Position numbers and translations under genes: made by a program. Below, in pieces: positions 17,476-27,014 of a stretch of 64,000 nt of DNA. The notes beneath the pieces are model-generated. The model saw only the letters and a program-made list of their open reading frames with translations. It did not search any database and had not been told where the DNA came from. Positions within the stretch are counted from its first letter, which is position 1, and each line of letters begins with the position of its first letter. The DNA comes from Pseudomonas anguilliseptica (lineage in GTDB: Bacteria > Pseudomonadota > Gammaproteobacteria > Pseudomonadales > Pseudomonadaceae): positions 310,001 to 374,000 of the forward strand of contig NZ_JAEIOI010000001.1 of NCBI RefSeq assembly GCF_021375795.1. Direction: 5' to 3'.

Positions 17476-18862
17476 GGCCATGCTCCAGCCAGCTGAACGA
17501 TGTACTGTCGTTGTAGCTCAGTTGCAGGTGCTCCAGTGCGCGGTGCCAGTCGCTCAGGCGCGCGCTGTCCAGCGCTTCACCGGGCGGTGGGGGCAGCAGC
17601 CAGATCCGCGTAGCGCTGGCCGTGCGCGCCAGTTCACAGAGCAGCGCCAGGCTGCCGCGATCCGGCGAGCGGCGCGGGTCGCAGGCAATCAGCAGGCGTG
17701 CCGGAGGGAAGCGGCTGAGTTGGTCGAGCAGCTGGTTGCGTTGCTCGCGGCTGTCGATCACCCCGGCATCGCTGATGCCCTTGGGTAAAACAGGCGGCCA
17801 GTTGCGTTGTGGGTCCAGCTCGACGGCGACCAGCAACGCGCCCTGGCTTGCTTCGGCAAGACTACCGGCCTGCGGCTGGTGCAACTGCGCCGGGGCCGCA
17901 TCACACACGCCGAGGCGCTCGCTGCTTGGTTGCAGGCGTTCACGCAGCAGGCTGTAGCCGGGCAGGCTGAGGTCCAGTTGCAGGCGCTTCTGCCCGGCTT
18001 GCCAGCGCCACAGGCAGAACAGCGCCAAGAGCAGGCGTGGCAGGATACCGAAGACCAACAGCACGCCGAGCAGCCAGCCGGCCCAGGCATGCCGCGCGGC
18101 CTCGATGGGCAGGGCTGCATTGCCACTGGCGCGGATGATCTCGGCGCTGGGCACGCTAAACCCCAGTAATGCCGGAATGGTGCCCAGGGCATGGGTCAGG
18201 CTGACAAAGGTGTCACTGCCCAGCAGGGTGGTTTCCCAGACAAACCCGTAGCGCCGGGTGGCCAGCAGGGCCAGTGTGATCAGCAGTGCACTGAGCAGGG
18301 CGACCAGCCACAGGCCATGTACCAGCAACCCCAACAGCCAGCGATTCAGCCCCTGGCGCTGCAACAGCAGCAGGAGTGCGGGGGCCAGTTGGGCGGCGCG
18401 GGCATCACGGGCCAGTTTTTCGCTCAGCCACAGCCATAACCGGCCCAGCGCGCCAGCCTGCTTACCGCCTAGCAGCAAACCCAGTAACCAGCCGAGCAAT
18501 AACAGCAGATGCAAGCCAAGCAGGCTGCCCAGTGCCCAGAACACATTGACCGGGCGCTGGCCATCGCCCAATGCACTCAGAGCCAGGCCGGCACCGCTGA
18601 GCAGGGCCAGCAACACCAGCAGAGTCAATGCCAGGCGTGCGCCTTGCAGCCAGTGTTGCTGCGCGTGCAGCAGGCCGTCGCGGTTGGCCAACCACTGGGC
18701 GCGGGCTTCGATGCGTGCCGACAGGTCGCTGGCAGCCTGCTGGGCATGGCGGTTGGCTTCGCTGTCTTCCAGTGGGCCGGCATGTTCTTCACGCAGGCGC
18801 AGGGCTTCACACAGCCACAGGCGCTGCAGGCGGTTGCGCGTCGGGTTTTCGAATGGACTCAC
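17468..18862 (-). CDS. DUF2868 membrane protein (partner of the DUF3482 GTPase)
   Basis: This 464-residue protein, counted from GTG 18862, has four or more strongly hydrophobic segments in its N-terminal two thirds. The first spans about ALTLLVLLALLSGAGLALS. A soluble C-terminal domain ends in a histidine-rich tail. The frame is open to 19006, but the first 48 codons look non-coding and the family start LQRLWLCEALRLREEHAGPLED lies just after the GTG. It overlaps the downstream GTPase gene by 8 bases. DUF2868 and DUF3482 genes commonly occur together, implying a membrane-anchored GTPase complex of unknown function. Confidence 0.8.
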   Translation of the reverse strand: MSPFENPTRNRLQRLWLCEALRLREEHAGPLEDSEANRHAQQAASDLSARIEARAQWLANRDGLLHAQQHWLQGARLALTLLVLLALLSGAGLALSALGDGQRPVNVFWALGSLLGLHLLLLLGWLLGLLLGGKQAGALGRLWLWLSEKLARDARAAQLAPALLLLLQRQGLNRWLLGLLVHGLWLVALLSALLITLALLATRRYGFVWETTLLGSDTFVSLTHALGTIPALLGFSVPSAEIIRASGNAALPIEAARHAWAGWLLGVLLVFGILPRLLLALFCLWRWQAGQKRLQLDLSLPGYSLLRERLQPSSERLGVCDAAPAQLHQPQAGSLAEASQGALLVAVELDPQRNWPPVLPKGISDAGVIDSREQRNQLLDQLSRFPPARLLIACDPRRSPDRGSLALLCELARTASATRIWLLPPPPGEALDSARLSDWHRALEHLQLSYNDSTSFSWLEHGHD

Positions 18863-19030
18863 ACCGATTTCCGTTGGCGAATGGAAACCACAGCATAACC
18901 GCAGCCGCCAGCGCGTGGCATAGCACGCGGCCGGTGTACTCCAGCGCTCAGCCCAGCTAGGCTGGCAGTAGATGCGCCGGCATGGCGCACATCGGTCATG
19001 CAGCACATAACAATAAAAGCGAGAGCCATC

Positions 19031-20206
19031 GTGAAATTACCGCACCTGGAATGGGTCAATCAGGATTCGCCCTATCTGCGTCAGCACCAGCAGGGCTTTC
19101 GCACGCTGTCGTTTGACGTTGAGCTGGAACAGGCGTTCAAACGCTACCACGCCAACGTGTTTCTGCGGCGCATGCGCTGGTCGTTGCTGGTGGCGACTTT
19201 GCTGGCACTGCTGTTTGTGCTGATCGATGCGTTCAACCTGCCGGACCCCCTGCGTGGGCAGATACTGACCCTGCGCCTGGGTGTAATCCAGCCGATGCTC
19301 TTGCTGGCCTGGTTGGCGACCTACCGACCGAGGCTGCGTGACCACCTGCAATTGATCGGCGGCGTGGTGGCGCTGCTCTGCGGGCTGGCGGTGGCGGGCA
19401 TTATCGGTCTGGCCCGTTACCACAGTTTTGCCCTGCCTTATGAGGGCATCATTCTGGTCACGGTGTACTTCTACTTTCTCACCGGATTGCGTTTCACCAC
19501 CGCCGTGCTGTGTGGCTGGCTGACTTTCCTCGCCTATCTGGCGGTGGAATTGAGCCTTGGGCTGGCGGGTGAGTTGCTGCTGAGCAACGCCCTGTTCCTG
19601 GCGCTGGCCAACATTATCGGCTCGGTGGGTTGCTATTCCCTGGAGTACGCCACGCGGCAGAACTTCCTGGCCAACGGGCTGTTGCAGGACCTGGCCGAGA
19701 AGGATTTTCTCACCGGGTTGCTCAACCGCCGCGCCTTCAGTGAGCGTGCCGAGCGCAGTTGGCGTCAGGCCCAGCGCGACAAGCAGGCCCTGGGCGTGGT
19801 GATGATGGATGTGGATTTCTTCAAGCGCTACAACGACCACTACGGTCACGCGGCGGGTGATGAGGCACTGCGCCAGATCGCCCGGGTGATCGGTGAGCAT
19901 GCCCGGCGGCCGCTGGACTGCGCTGCGCGTTATGGCGGCGAGGAATTTGTCGGTGTCTGGTATGGCCTCGGTGAGGAGCAGTTGCTGACGATTTTGCAGG
20001 ACATCCGCGAAGCCATCGAAGCGCTGCGTTTGGAGCATGTGCGTTCTGATGCAGCCAGCGTGGTCACGCTGAGTATCGGCATGGCCTACCTCTCGCCACA
20101 GCCCCACCAGGACCTCGGTGATGCCCTGCGCCTGGCCGATGTCGCGCTCTATCTGGCCAAGGAGCAGGGGCGCAATCGCGTGGTCAGCAAGCGGCAGGAC
20201 GCGTAG
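19031..20206 (+). CDS. Membrane-bound diguanylate cyclase (GGDEF)
   Basis: This 391-residue protein has about six membrane segments (roughly 45-205) as a sensor region, then a GGDEF domain. The active site is RYGGEEF. An inhibitory I-site RPLD lies exactly five residues before GGEEF, so product feedback is expected. Other motifs are DFLTGLLNRRAF and VDFFKRYNDHYGHAAGD. It should make cyclic di-GMP from GTP. GTG 19031 follows GAGAG at 5 bases. An in-frame ATG at 18998 without a Shine-Dalgarno is the alternative. The input signal is unknown. Confidence 0.9.
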   Translation: MKLPHLEWVNQDSPYLRQHQQGFRTLSFDVELEQAFKRYHANVFLRRMRWSLLVATLLALLFVLIDAFNLPDPLRGQILTLRLGVIQPMLLLAWLATYRPRLRDHLQLIGGVVALLCGLAVAGIIGLARYHSFALPYEGIILVTVYFYFLTGLRFTTAVLCGWLTFLAYLAVELSLGLAGELLLSNALFLALANIIGSVGCYSLEYATRQNFLANGLLQDLAEKDFLTGLLNRRAFSERAERSWRQAQRDKQALGVVMMDVDFFKRYNDHYGHAAGDEALRQIARVIGEHARRPLDCAARYGGEEFVGVWYGLGEEQLLTILQDIREAIEALRLEHVRSDAASVVTLSIGMAYLSPQPHQDLGDALRLADVALYLAKEQGRNRVVSKRQDA

Positions 20207-20261
20207 GTCTGAAGCCCGACAAGGCTTCAATGATTGCCACGGAGCCGGTATTCTCGCGCCT

Positions 20262-20774
20262 ATGAAAAATTCCCTGCCCCTTTGCCTGATCGCTGCCCTC
20301 GCGGAAAACCGCGTGATTGGCCGCGATAACCAACTGCCCTGGCACCTGCCGGCGGACCTCAAGCACTTCAAGGCGCTGACCTTGGGCAAGCCGATCATCA
20401 TGGGGCGCAAGACCTGGGATTCCCTCGGTCGTCCGTTGCCGGGCCGGCTCAATCTGGTGGTCAGCCGTCAACCTGGCTTGCAGCTGGAGGGCGCGGAAGT
20501 ATTCGCCAGCCTTGACGCTGCACTCGAACGCGCTGAAGCCTGGGCACGCGAAGAGGATGCCGAGGAGCTGATGCTGATCGGCGGTGCGCAACTCTATGAG
20601 CTGGGTCTGGCCCAGGCTGATCGCTTGTACCTGACCCGCGTTGGTATCAGCCCCCAGGGCGATGCCTACTTCCCCTACGTGGCCGAGGCTGATTGGCACC
20701 TGTCATCCGCCATCGAACACCCAGAGGGCCTGGAAACACCGGGCTATGTGTTCGAGGTGTGGGACCGTAAATAG
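20262..20774 (+). CDS. folA: Dihydrofolate reductase
   Basis: FolA reduces dihydrofolate to tetrahydrofolate with NADPH. The product is 170 residues, a normal length. The N-terminal IAALAENRVIGRDNQLPWHLPADLKHFK carries the catalytic acidic residue and the Met20-type loop; IMGRKTWDSLGRPLPGR and LMLIGGAQLYE bind NADPH. The frame is open upstream into the preceding gene, but ATG 20262 gives the canonical start. It works with thyA, which produces its substrate. Confidence 0.96.
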   Translation: MKNSLPLCLIAALAENRVIGRDNQLPWHLPADLKHFKALTLGKPIIMGRKTWDSLGRPLPGRLNLVVSRQPGLQLEGAEVFASLDAALERAEAWAREEDAEELMLIGGAQLYELGLAQADRLYLTRVGISPQGDAYFPYVAEADWHLSSAIEHPEGLETPGYVFEVWDRK

Positions 20775-20927
20775 TCCATCCGGGCTGAATCCCTTGCTGC
20801 ATTGATCTGCGCCAGGGTGGTTGCCGACATGGCATGCCACCCTGCGTGTCGTTGTTGCGTGGCGTTACGCCGTTCTTGCTGGCCGCTACGCTGTCTATTG
20901 CCGTTTGCCCTCTACAGGTTGTTCCCG

Positions 20928-21575
20928 ATGCATGACGCTGATGCCGATCACGCCGAGCCGGATCGTATTGCCGCGATCTTTATTCGCCACCCGCTCTGGG
21001 AAGATGGCCTGGCGCTGCTGTTGGGCACGGCCATGGTGGCGCTGGGGATCACCCTCTACAGCCAGGCCGGTTTGCTGACGGGCGGCACCGTGGGTTTGGC
21101 CTTTCTGCTGAAGTACCTGCTCGGCTGGCCGTTTGGGCTGGTGTTCTTTCTGATCAACCTGCCGTTCTACGCCCTGGCCATCTGGCGCATGGGCTGGCCG
21201 TTTACCCTGCGCACCTTCTGCGCGGTGGGGATGGTCTCGCTGCTGGCCGAATTGACGCCGCAGTGGATTGGCTTCACCCACCTCGACGTGGTGTATGCCG
21301 CGCTGTTTGGTGGTTTCGCTATGGGTCTGGGCTTGCTGATGCTGTTCCGCCACCGCGCCAGCCTCGGTGGGGTGAATATCCTCGCGCTGTACCTGCAGGA
21401 GCGCTTTGGCCTGCGCGCCGGTAAGGTGCAGATGGCTATTGATGTGCTGATCGTGCTGGGGGCCGTGCTGATTGTGCCGCTGGACAAGGTGGCGTTGTCG
21501 ATCCTTGGTGCGCTGGCGCTGAATATGGTACTGGCGATCAACCACCGCGCCGGGCGCTATATGGGTGTCAGTTAA
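20928..21575 (+). CDS. YitT family (DUF161) membrane protein
   Basis: This 215-residue protein has five or six membrane segments. Family features are GTAMVALGITLYSQAGLLTG in the first helix pair, GGTVGLAFLLKYLLG, and HRASLGGVNILALYLQERFG in the middle. YitT-like proteins are widespread with no settled function. ATG 20928 lies 9 bases after CAGG, and the upstream in-frame extension to 20802 looks non-coding. A strong bidirectional terminator separates it from ilvD. Confidence 0.85.
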   Translation: MHDADADHAEPDRIAAIFIRHPLWEDGLALLLGTAMVALGITLYSQAGLLTGGTVGLAFLLKYLLGWPFGLVFFLINLPFYALAIWRMGWPFTLRTFCAVGMVSLLAELTPQWIGFTHLDVVYAALFGGFAMGLGLLMLFRHRASLGGVNILALYLQERFGLRAGKVQMAIDVLIVLGAVLIVPLDKVALSILGALALNMVLAINHRAGRYMGVS

Positions 21576-21581
21576 CAATAA

Positions 21582-21608
21582 AAAAGCCCGGCACTGGGCC
21601 GGGCTTTT
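21582..21608. terminator. Bidirectional terminator between the YitT gene and ilvD
   Basis: Arms AAAAGCCCGGC (21582-21592) and GCCGGGCTTTT (21598-21608) surround a 5-base loop, with A and T runs on the two sides. It sits between the two convergent stop codons. Confidence 0.9.
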
Positions 21609-21625
21609 GCGTATTGCAGACTGGC

Positions 21626-23473
21626 TTACGGCACCAGTTTTTCCAGCAGTGCCTTGTCGCGCACGGCGCCCTTGTCGGCGCTGGTGGCGAGCAGGGCGTA
21701 GGCCTTGAGTGCTGTGGTGACTTTGCGTGGGCGTACTTCCACCGGCTTCCAGCCTTTCTTGTCCTGTTCCACGCGGCGTGCGGCCAGCTCTTCATCGCTG
21801 ACCAGCAGGTTGATGTTGCGCTCGTGGATATTGATCAGGATCTTGTCGCCTTCGCGCACCAGGCCGATGGCACCGCCTGCGGCGGCTTCCGGCGAGGCGT
21901 GGCCGATGGACAGACCCGAGGTGCCGCCGGAGAAGCGGCCGTCGGTGAGCAGGGCGCAGGCTTTGCCCAGACCCTTGGACTTCAGATAAGAAGTCGGATA
22001 CAGCATTTCCTGCATCCCCGGGCCGCCTTTCGGGCCTTCGTAGCGGATGATGACGATGTCGCCTTCCTTCACTTCGTCGGCGAGGATGCCGCGCACGGCG
22101 CTGTCCTGGCTCTCGTAGATCTTCGCGCTGCCTTCGAAGATGTGGATCGACTCATCCACACCGGCGGTTTTCACCACGCAGCCGTCGAGGGCGATGTTGC
22201 CGTACAGCACTGCAAGTCCACCCTCTTTGGAATAAGCGTGCTCGACGCTACGAATACAACCATTTTCCCGGTCGTCATCCAGGGTGTCCCAACGGGTCGA
22301 CTGGCTGAACGCGGTCTGCGTCGGGATGCCCGCCGGGCCAGCCTTGAAGAAGGTGTGAACGGCTTCATCGTTGGTCTGGGTGATGTCCCACTTGGCGATG
22401 GCTTCGGCTACAGACTTGCTGTGCACGGTCGGCAGGTCGGTGTGCAGCAGGCCGCCACGGGCCAGCGAGCCGAGGATGCTCATGATGCCGCCCGCGCGGT
22501 GCACGTCTTCCATGTGGTACTTCTGGATGTTCGGCGCGACCTTGCACAGTTGCGGCACAACGCGGGACAGGCGGTCGATATCGCGCAGGTCGAAATCGAT
22601 CTCGGCTTCCTGGGCGGCGGCCAGCAGGTGCAGGATGGTGTTGGTCGAACCACCCATGGCGATGTCGAGCATCATGGCGTTCTCGAACGCTTTGAAGTTG
22701 GCGATGTTGCGCGGCAGTACCGATGCGTCGTTCTCGCCGTAGTAGCGTTTGCACAGCTCGACGATGGTGCGCCCGGCGGTGAGGAACAGCTGCTCGCGGT
22801 CGCTGTGGGTAGCCAGGGTCGAACCATTGCCCGGCAGGGCCAGGCCCAGGGCTTCGGTCAGGCAGTTCATCGAGTTGGCGGTGAACATGCCGGAGCAGCT
22901 GCCGCAGGTCGGGCAGGCGCTGCGCTCGTATTCGGCGACTTTTTCATCCGAAGCGGTGCTGTCGGCGGCGATGACCATGGCGTCGACCAGGTCCAGGCCG
23001 TGGCTGGCCAGTTTGGTCTTGCCGGCTTCCATCGGCCCGCCGGAAACGAAAATCACCGGGATGTTCAGGCGCAGGGCGGCCATCAGCATGCCGGGGGTAA
23101 TCTTGTCGCAGTTGGAGATGCAGACGATGGCGTCGGCGCAGTGGGCGTTGACCATGTACTCGACAGCGTCGGCGATGATTTCGCGGCTCGGCAGCGAATA
23201 GAGCATGCCGTCGTGGCCCATGGCGATGCCGTCGTCCACGGCGATGGTGTTGAATTCTTTCGCTACGCCACCATGCTTCTCGATCTCGCGGGCGACCAGC
23301 TGGCCGAGGTCCTTCAGGTGCACGTGGCCGGGCACGAACTGGGTGAAGGAGTTGGCGATGGCGATGATCGGTTTCTTGAAGTCTTCGTCCTTCATCCCGG
23401 TGGCGCGCCACAGGGCACGGGCACCGGCCATGTTGCGGCCGTGGGTGGAGGTCTTCGAGCGGTAATCAGGCAT
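21626..23473 (-). CDS. ilvD: Dihydroxy-acid dehydratase
   Basis: IlvD dehydrates dihydroxy-isovalerate and dihydroxy-methylvalerate in valine and isoleucine synthesis, using an iron-sulfur cluster. The product is 615 residues, close to E. coli IlvD. Cluster cysteines are visible at Cys122 ([10 protein letters not shown]) and Cys193 ([11 protein letters not shown]). [21 protein letters not shown] is the C-terminal active-site block, split here around TSG. The gene stands alone and meets the YitT gene at a shared terminator. Substrate supply links it to ilvA in this window. Confidence 0.97.
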   Translation of the reverse strand: MPDYRSKTSTHGRNMAGARALWRATGMKDEDFKKPIIAIANSFTQFVPGHVHLKDLGQLVAREIEKHGGVAKEFNTIAVDDGIAMGHDGMLYSLPSREIIADAVEYMVNAHCADAIVCISNCDKITPGMLMAALRLNIPVIFVSGGPMEAGKTKLASHGLDLVDAMVIAADSTASDEKVAEYERSACPTCGSCSGMFTANSMNCLTEALGLALPGNGSTLATHSDREQLFLTAGRTIVELCKRYYGENDASVLPRNIANFKAFENAMMLDIAMGGSTNTILHLLAAAQEAEIDFDLRDIDRLSRVVPQLCKVAPNIQKYHMEDVHRAGGIMSILGSLARGGLLHTDLPTVHSKSVAEAIAKWDITQTNDEAVHTFFKAGPAGIPTQTAFSQSTRWDTLDDDRENGCIRSVEHAYSKEGGLAVLYGNIALDGCVVKTAGVDESIHIFEGSAKIYESQDSAVRGILADEVKEGDIVIIRYEGPKGGPGMQEMLYPTSYLKSKGLGKACALLTDGRFSGGTSGLSIGHASPEAAAGGAIGLVREGDKILINIHERNINLLVSDEELAARRVEQDKKGWKPVEVRPRKVTTALKAYALLATSADKGAVRDKALLEKLVP

Positions 23474-23752
23474 GGCGATAAATCCTGCAAAGGCTATTCA
23501 GGTCACGCGTGCACAGGCAATAACGCTGTGCGGGCAACGGGCTGTTGATGCGTATGTTGAGCCGGGTTCAGGCCCAAGGCAAACGCAAGTGCGCATTTGT
23601 CGGGCCGGGGCGCTGCCTGACGCGGGGTGGGCGCTGGCGTGGCTGGGCTACAAAGTCCGCCTGGATAGGGCAGGAGAGGATCGATTCTAATCCCTTGGCG
23701 CGTTCGCAAGGAAGGCCGGCGCGCTCAGCGGCGCGCGGTTTTGGCGGGTGTG

Positions 23753-24607
23753 TTAGCTGATCTGCTCGATGCCGCGCATGCGCTCGGCGCGGCGACGCAG
23801 CAGCTCGATGGTCACCAGCAGGGCGATGGACACCAGGATCAGCAAGGTGGCGATGGCCAGGATGCTTGGGTTGATCTGCTCGCGCAGGCCCGAGAACATC
23901 TGCCGCGGGATGGTGCGCTGCTGCGGGCCGGCCATAAACAGGATCACCACCACCTCGTCGAACGAGGTGATAAAGGCGAACAGCGCGCCGGAAATCACCC
24001 CGGGGCGGATCAGCGGCATGATGATGTCGAAGAATACCCGCAGCGGCGTGGCACCGAGGTTCAGCGCGGCGCGGGCCAGGCTGTAGTCGAAGCCGGTGAG
24101 GGTGGCCGTCACGGTGATGATCACAAACGGTGTGCCCAACGCGGCGTGAGCAATGATCACCCCGAGGTAGTTACCGGCCAGGCCCAGGTTGGAATAGAAG
24201 AAGAACATCCCGGCGGCGGTGATGATCAGCGGCACGATCATCGGTGATAGCAGCAGCGCGGTGATCAGCCGCCGCGCGGGCATATCGTCGCGGGCCAGAC
24301 CGACCGCCGCGCAGGTGCCGAGTACAGTGGCAATCAGGGTAGCGAAGAGGCCGATCAGAAAGCTGTTCTTGATCGCCAGCAGCCACTTGTCGTCATTGAA
24401 GATGGCCGTGTACCAGCGCAGTGAATAGGCCTCGGGCTGCAAGGTGAGCATGCCTTCGGTAAAGCTGAAGAAGGGCTCGACGTTGAATGACAGCGGGATG
24501 ATCACCAGGATCGGCAGGATCAGAAACAGCAGCACCAGCCAGGAGCTGGTTTTCAGTAGCCAGGCGCCGAGGTGGTGCCAGAAGCCGTAGTAGGCGGGAA
24601 TCTTCAT
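23753..24607 (-). CDS. Polyamine-type ABC transporter permease (PotC-like)
   Basis: This 284-residue inner-membrane permease has six hydrophobic segments. The EAA loop RAALNLGATPLRVFFDI contacts the ATPase. ATG 24607 (MKIPAYYGFWHHLG) follows AAGGA at good spacing; the upstream frame to 24649 overlaps the previous gene and is not used. It is the last gene of a four-gene operon (ATPase, binding protein, PotB-like permease, PotC-like permease). Substrate class is inferred from family resemblance. Confidence 0.88.
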   Translation of the reverse strand: MKIPAYYGFWHHLGAWLLKTSSWLVLLFLILPILVIIPLSFNVEPFFSFTEGMLTLQPEAYSLRWYTAIFNDDKWLLAIKNSFLIGLFATLIATVLGTCAAVGLARDDMPARRLITALLLSPMIVPLIITAAGMFFFYSNLGLAGNYLGVIIAHAALGTPFVIITVTATLTGFDYSLARAALNLGATPLRVFFDIIMPLIRPGVISGALFAFITSFDEVVVILFMAGPQQRTIPRQMFSGLREQINPSILAIATLLILVSIALLVTIELLRRRAERMRGIEQIS

Positions 24608-24617
24608 GGTCAGTTCC

Positions 24618-25850
24618 TTAGCCCAGTTTGATATTGCTGGCGCCGACAAAGCGGTCGTACAGCCAGTACAGCAGCAGGATCAGACCGAGCAGCAGCGAGC
24701 CCAGTGCGGCGGCCAGTTCCCAGTTGTTCGAGCGTTGCATATGGAAGGCGATGATGTTGCTGATCATTTGCCCATCGGTGCCGCCGACCAGCGCTGGGGT
24801 GATGTAGTAGCCCACGGAAATGATGAACACCAGCAGCGCCCCGGCGCTCAGGCCGGGTAAGGTCATTGGGAAGTAGATGCGCGCAAAGGCCGGAATCGGC
24901 CGTGCGCCCAGTGACAGCGCGGCACGCAGGTAGCTGGGGTCAATCCCACGCATCACGCTGTACAGCGGCAGGATCATGAACGGCAGCAGGATGTGGGTCA
25001 TCGCCACCACAGTGGCAAACGAGGTGTAGAGCATCTCGATGGGTTGACCGATCACGCCGATGCCGAGCAGAAAGGAGTTGATCACTCCGTTGGTCTGCAG
25101 CAACGCGATCCAGGCGGTGGTACGCACCAGCAGCGAGGTCCAGAACGGTAGCAACACCAGCACCAGCAGCAAGTTGGCGCGGTTCTCCGGCAGACCGGCC
25201 AGGTAGTAGGCCAGCGGGTAGCCGAGCAAGGCGCAGAACAGGGTGATAACCAGCGCCATGTTCAGGGTCTTGCTGTATAGCTGTAGATAAATTTGTGTGT
25301 CTTCGCGTACCTGAATGCCTTGCTCGGGGTGTAGCTCCAAGTCGAGCGCGGTCAGGTAGTAATCATAGGTGTAGGGTTTGCCGGCACGCTGGATGGCGTA
25401 CCAGATTTCCGGCTTGCTCCAGTTGCGGTGCGACTTGAGCAGAATTTCAGCACCCTGCTGCTCAAGTTGTTCGGCCTGCAGGCGGCCAAGCTTGCGGGCG
25501 CTGGCTTTGACCACGCTGGACATGCCGGCCGAGGCGCGGTTGAACTCTTCGGCCAGTTTGCCGGACTGGCGCTCTTTGGCCAGTGCGTGCAGCTCCTGGG
25601 CGAACACGCTCAGGGTTTGTTGATCAGGTGTGGCTTTGCCGTCCCAGCGTTGCAGCTCGTGCAGGGTCAGCGGAATCATTGCGGCCACCGTCGGGTGATG
25701 GACGCTGCGCCAGAGCATGCTGGCAATCGGGGCGACAAAGGACAGCAGGATAAACACCAGCAGCGGCACGACGAACAGAAAGGCGGTGAGGCGCTTCTTG
25801 TTGCGTGCACTGGAGGCCTGGCTGGCTTCGGAGCGGGTCAGAGAGGACAA
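24618..25850 (-). CDS. Polyamine-type ABC transporter permease (PotB-like) with long periplasmic insertion
   Basis: This 410-residue permease is about 120 residues longer than E. coli PotB. The extra part follows the first membrane segment (FLFVVPLLVFILLSFVAPIA). It is hydrophilic and helical in character (residues ~45-170), presumably periplasmic. The EAA loop is RAALSLGARPIPAFARI. The TTG at 25850 is chosen because GGAG lies 7 bases upstream. The longer frame to 25898 would run through a strong hairpin and starts with implausible sequence. The start is therefore inferred. Confidence 0.85.
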   Translation of the reverse strand: MSSLTRSEASQASSARNKKRLTAFLFVVPLLVFILLSFVAPIASMLWRSVHHPTVAAMIPLTLHELQRWDGKATPDQQTLSVFAQELHALAKERQSGKLAEEFNRASAGMSSVVKASARKLGRLQAEQLEQQGAEILLKSHRNWSKPEIWYAIQRAGKPYTYDYYLTALDLELHPEQGIQVREDTQIYLQLYSKTLNMALVITLFCALLGYPLAYYLAGLPENRANLLLVLVLLPFWTSLLVRTTAWIALLQTNGVINSFLLGIGVIGQPIEMLYTSFATVVAMTHILLPFMILPLYSVMRGIDPSYLRAALSLGARPIPAFARIYFPMTLPGLSAGALLVFIISVGYYITPALVGGTDGQMISNIIAFHMQRSNNWELAAALGSLLLGLILLLYWLYDRFVGASNIKLG

Positions 25851-25871
25851 GGTGTTACTCCGCAGAGCCGA

Positions 25872-25895
25872 CCCCCTCTCCCTGAAGAGAGGGGG
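25872..25895 (-). promoter_or_regulatory. Intergenic hairpin between binding-protein and permease genes
   Basis: Perfect 9-base GC-rich arms (25872-25880 and 25887-25895) surround a 6-base loop, with no T run. It sits 9 bases after the binding-protein stop and before the permease Shine-Dalgarno. Such hairpins typically protect the upstream mRNA or attenuate read-through, so the periplasmic binding protein is made in excess of the membrane subunits. Confidence 0.7.
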
Positions 25896-25904
25896 CATGG
25901 CGGG

Positions 25905-26978
25905 TTACTTCAACAGCCACTCGTTGAATTTTTCACCGAGGGATTCGCCATAGTCAGCCCAGAAGTCCGAGCCGGCCTGGATACCTTTATCCAGGTGTGC
26001 GGTTGGCAGGTGCGGGGCCGCGCTCTGGTCAGCCAGCGGCATGGACGATTTACGCGTCGGGCCGTAGGCCACGTCCGGCATGCCGGCCAGTGGGGTGGAG
26101 CCGGTGGCGTAGGCGATGAATTTCAGCGCCAGGTCTTTCTTCTTCGAGCCTTTGACGATGGCCCAGGCGTCGAGGTCGTAGACGTGGCCGTCCCAGACGA
26201 TAACGAAGGGCTTGTTCTCCTGGCGGATGGAATCATAGAAGCGGCCATTGGCCGACTGCACCAGCACGGCACCGCCGTCGTTGAGCAGTTGCGGAGCTTG
26301 CGACCAGGAGTCGAACCAGACGATGTCCTTCTTGATGGTGTCCAGCTTGGCAAAGGCGCGGGCCTGGCCTTCCGGCGTCGACAGCACGTCATAGACTTCG
26401 CCCGGTGGCACGCCATCGGCCAGCAGCGCCCATTCCATGTTCACTTGCGGGCGTTTGCGCAGGGCGCGCTTGCCAGGGATTTTGTTAGTGTCGAAGAAGT
26501 CGCTGATGCTCGCGGCCTTGGTGCCGCCGATGGTCTTCTCGTTGTAGGCGAAGACCACCGACCAGACGATGTTGCCGACCGCGCAGTCGCTGGCCAGGGC
26601 CTCGGGGATAAAGTCCTTCTCCGCCGGTACGCCATCGATACCGGGCGGCAGGATGTCGCGCGGGATGCTTTCCAGCAGGCCTTCGGAGCAGGCACGCTCC
26701 AGGTCGATCACTTCGAAGTCGACCACGTCCCACTGGATATTGCCGGACTCGACCTGGGCTTTGATCTCGGCCACACCACCGGTGTAGTCCTCGAACAGCA
26801 CCTTGTTGCCTGTGTCTTTCTGGAAGGGGTCAATCACGTGCTTCTGTTGTGCGGCGCCGTAGGCTCCGCCCCATGACACCACGGTCAGGGTTTCCTGGGC
26901 GCTGGCGGCAAAACTTGCCGTGCCCAGGGCTGCGGCGAGGGCGAAGGTGGAAAAGCGGGTGGTCAGTGTTCTAGCCAT
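25905..26978 (-). CDS. Polyamine-type ABC transporter substrate-binding protein (PotD/PotF-like)
   Basis: This 357-residue periplasmic protein has a clear Sec signal peptide, predicted to be cleaved after Ala27 (SFAASA then QETL). The mature start LTVVSWGGAYGAAQQKHVIDPF is typical of the PotD/PotF/extracellular-solute-binding family 1 and 8 group. A lone ligand-recognition prediction is not possible from the sequence alone; polyamine or a related amine is likely. It is the second gene of the operon. A hairpin after it probably raises its expression over the permeases. Confidence 0.87.
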   Translation of the reverse strand: MARTLTTRFSTFALAAALGTASFAASAQETLTVVSWGGAYGAAQQKHVIDPFQKDTGNKVLFEDYTGGVAEIKAQVESGNIQWDVVDFEVIDLERACSEGLLESIPRDILPPGIDGVPAEKDFIPEALASDCAVGNIVWSVVFAYNEKTIGGTKAASISDFFDTNKIPGKRALRKRPQVNMEWALLADGVPPGEVYDVLSTPEGQARAFAKLDTIKKDIVWFDSWSQAPQLLNDGGAVLVQSANGRFYDSIRQENKPFVIVWDGHVYDLDAWAIVKGSKKKDLALKFIAYATGSTPLAGMPDVAYGPTRKSSMPLADQSAAPHLPTAHLDKGIQAGSDFWADYGESLGEKFNEWLLK

Positions 26979-27014
26979 TGCTGTGCTCCATTGCTTCTGC
27001 TTCTAGTTATGGGG

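Noticed and set aside
21614..23548. 644-residue open frame on the plus strand
   Set aside because: It is antisense to ilvD, which has full cluster motifs. Composition is biased and no start signal is visible.
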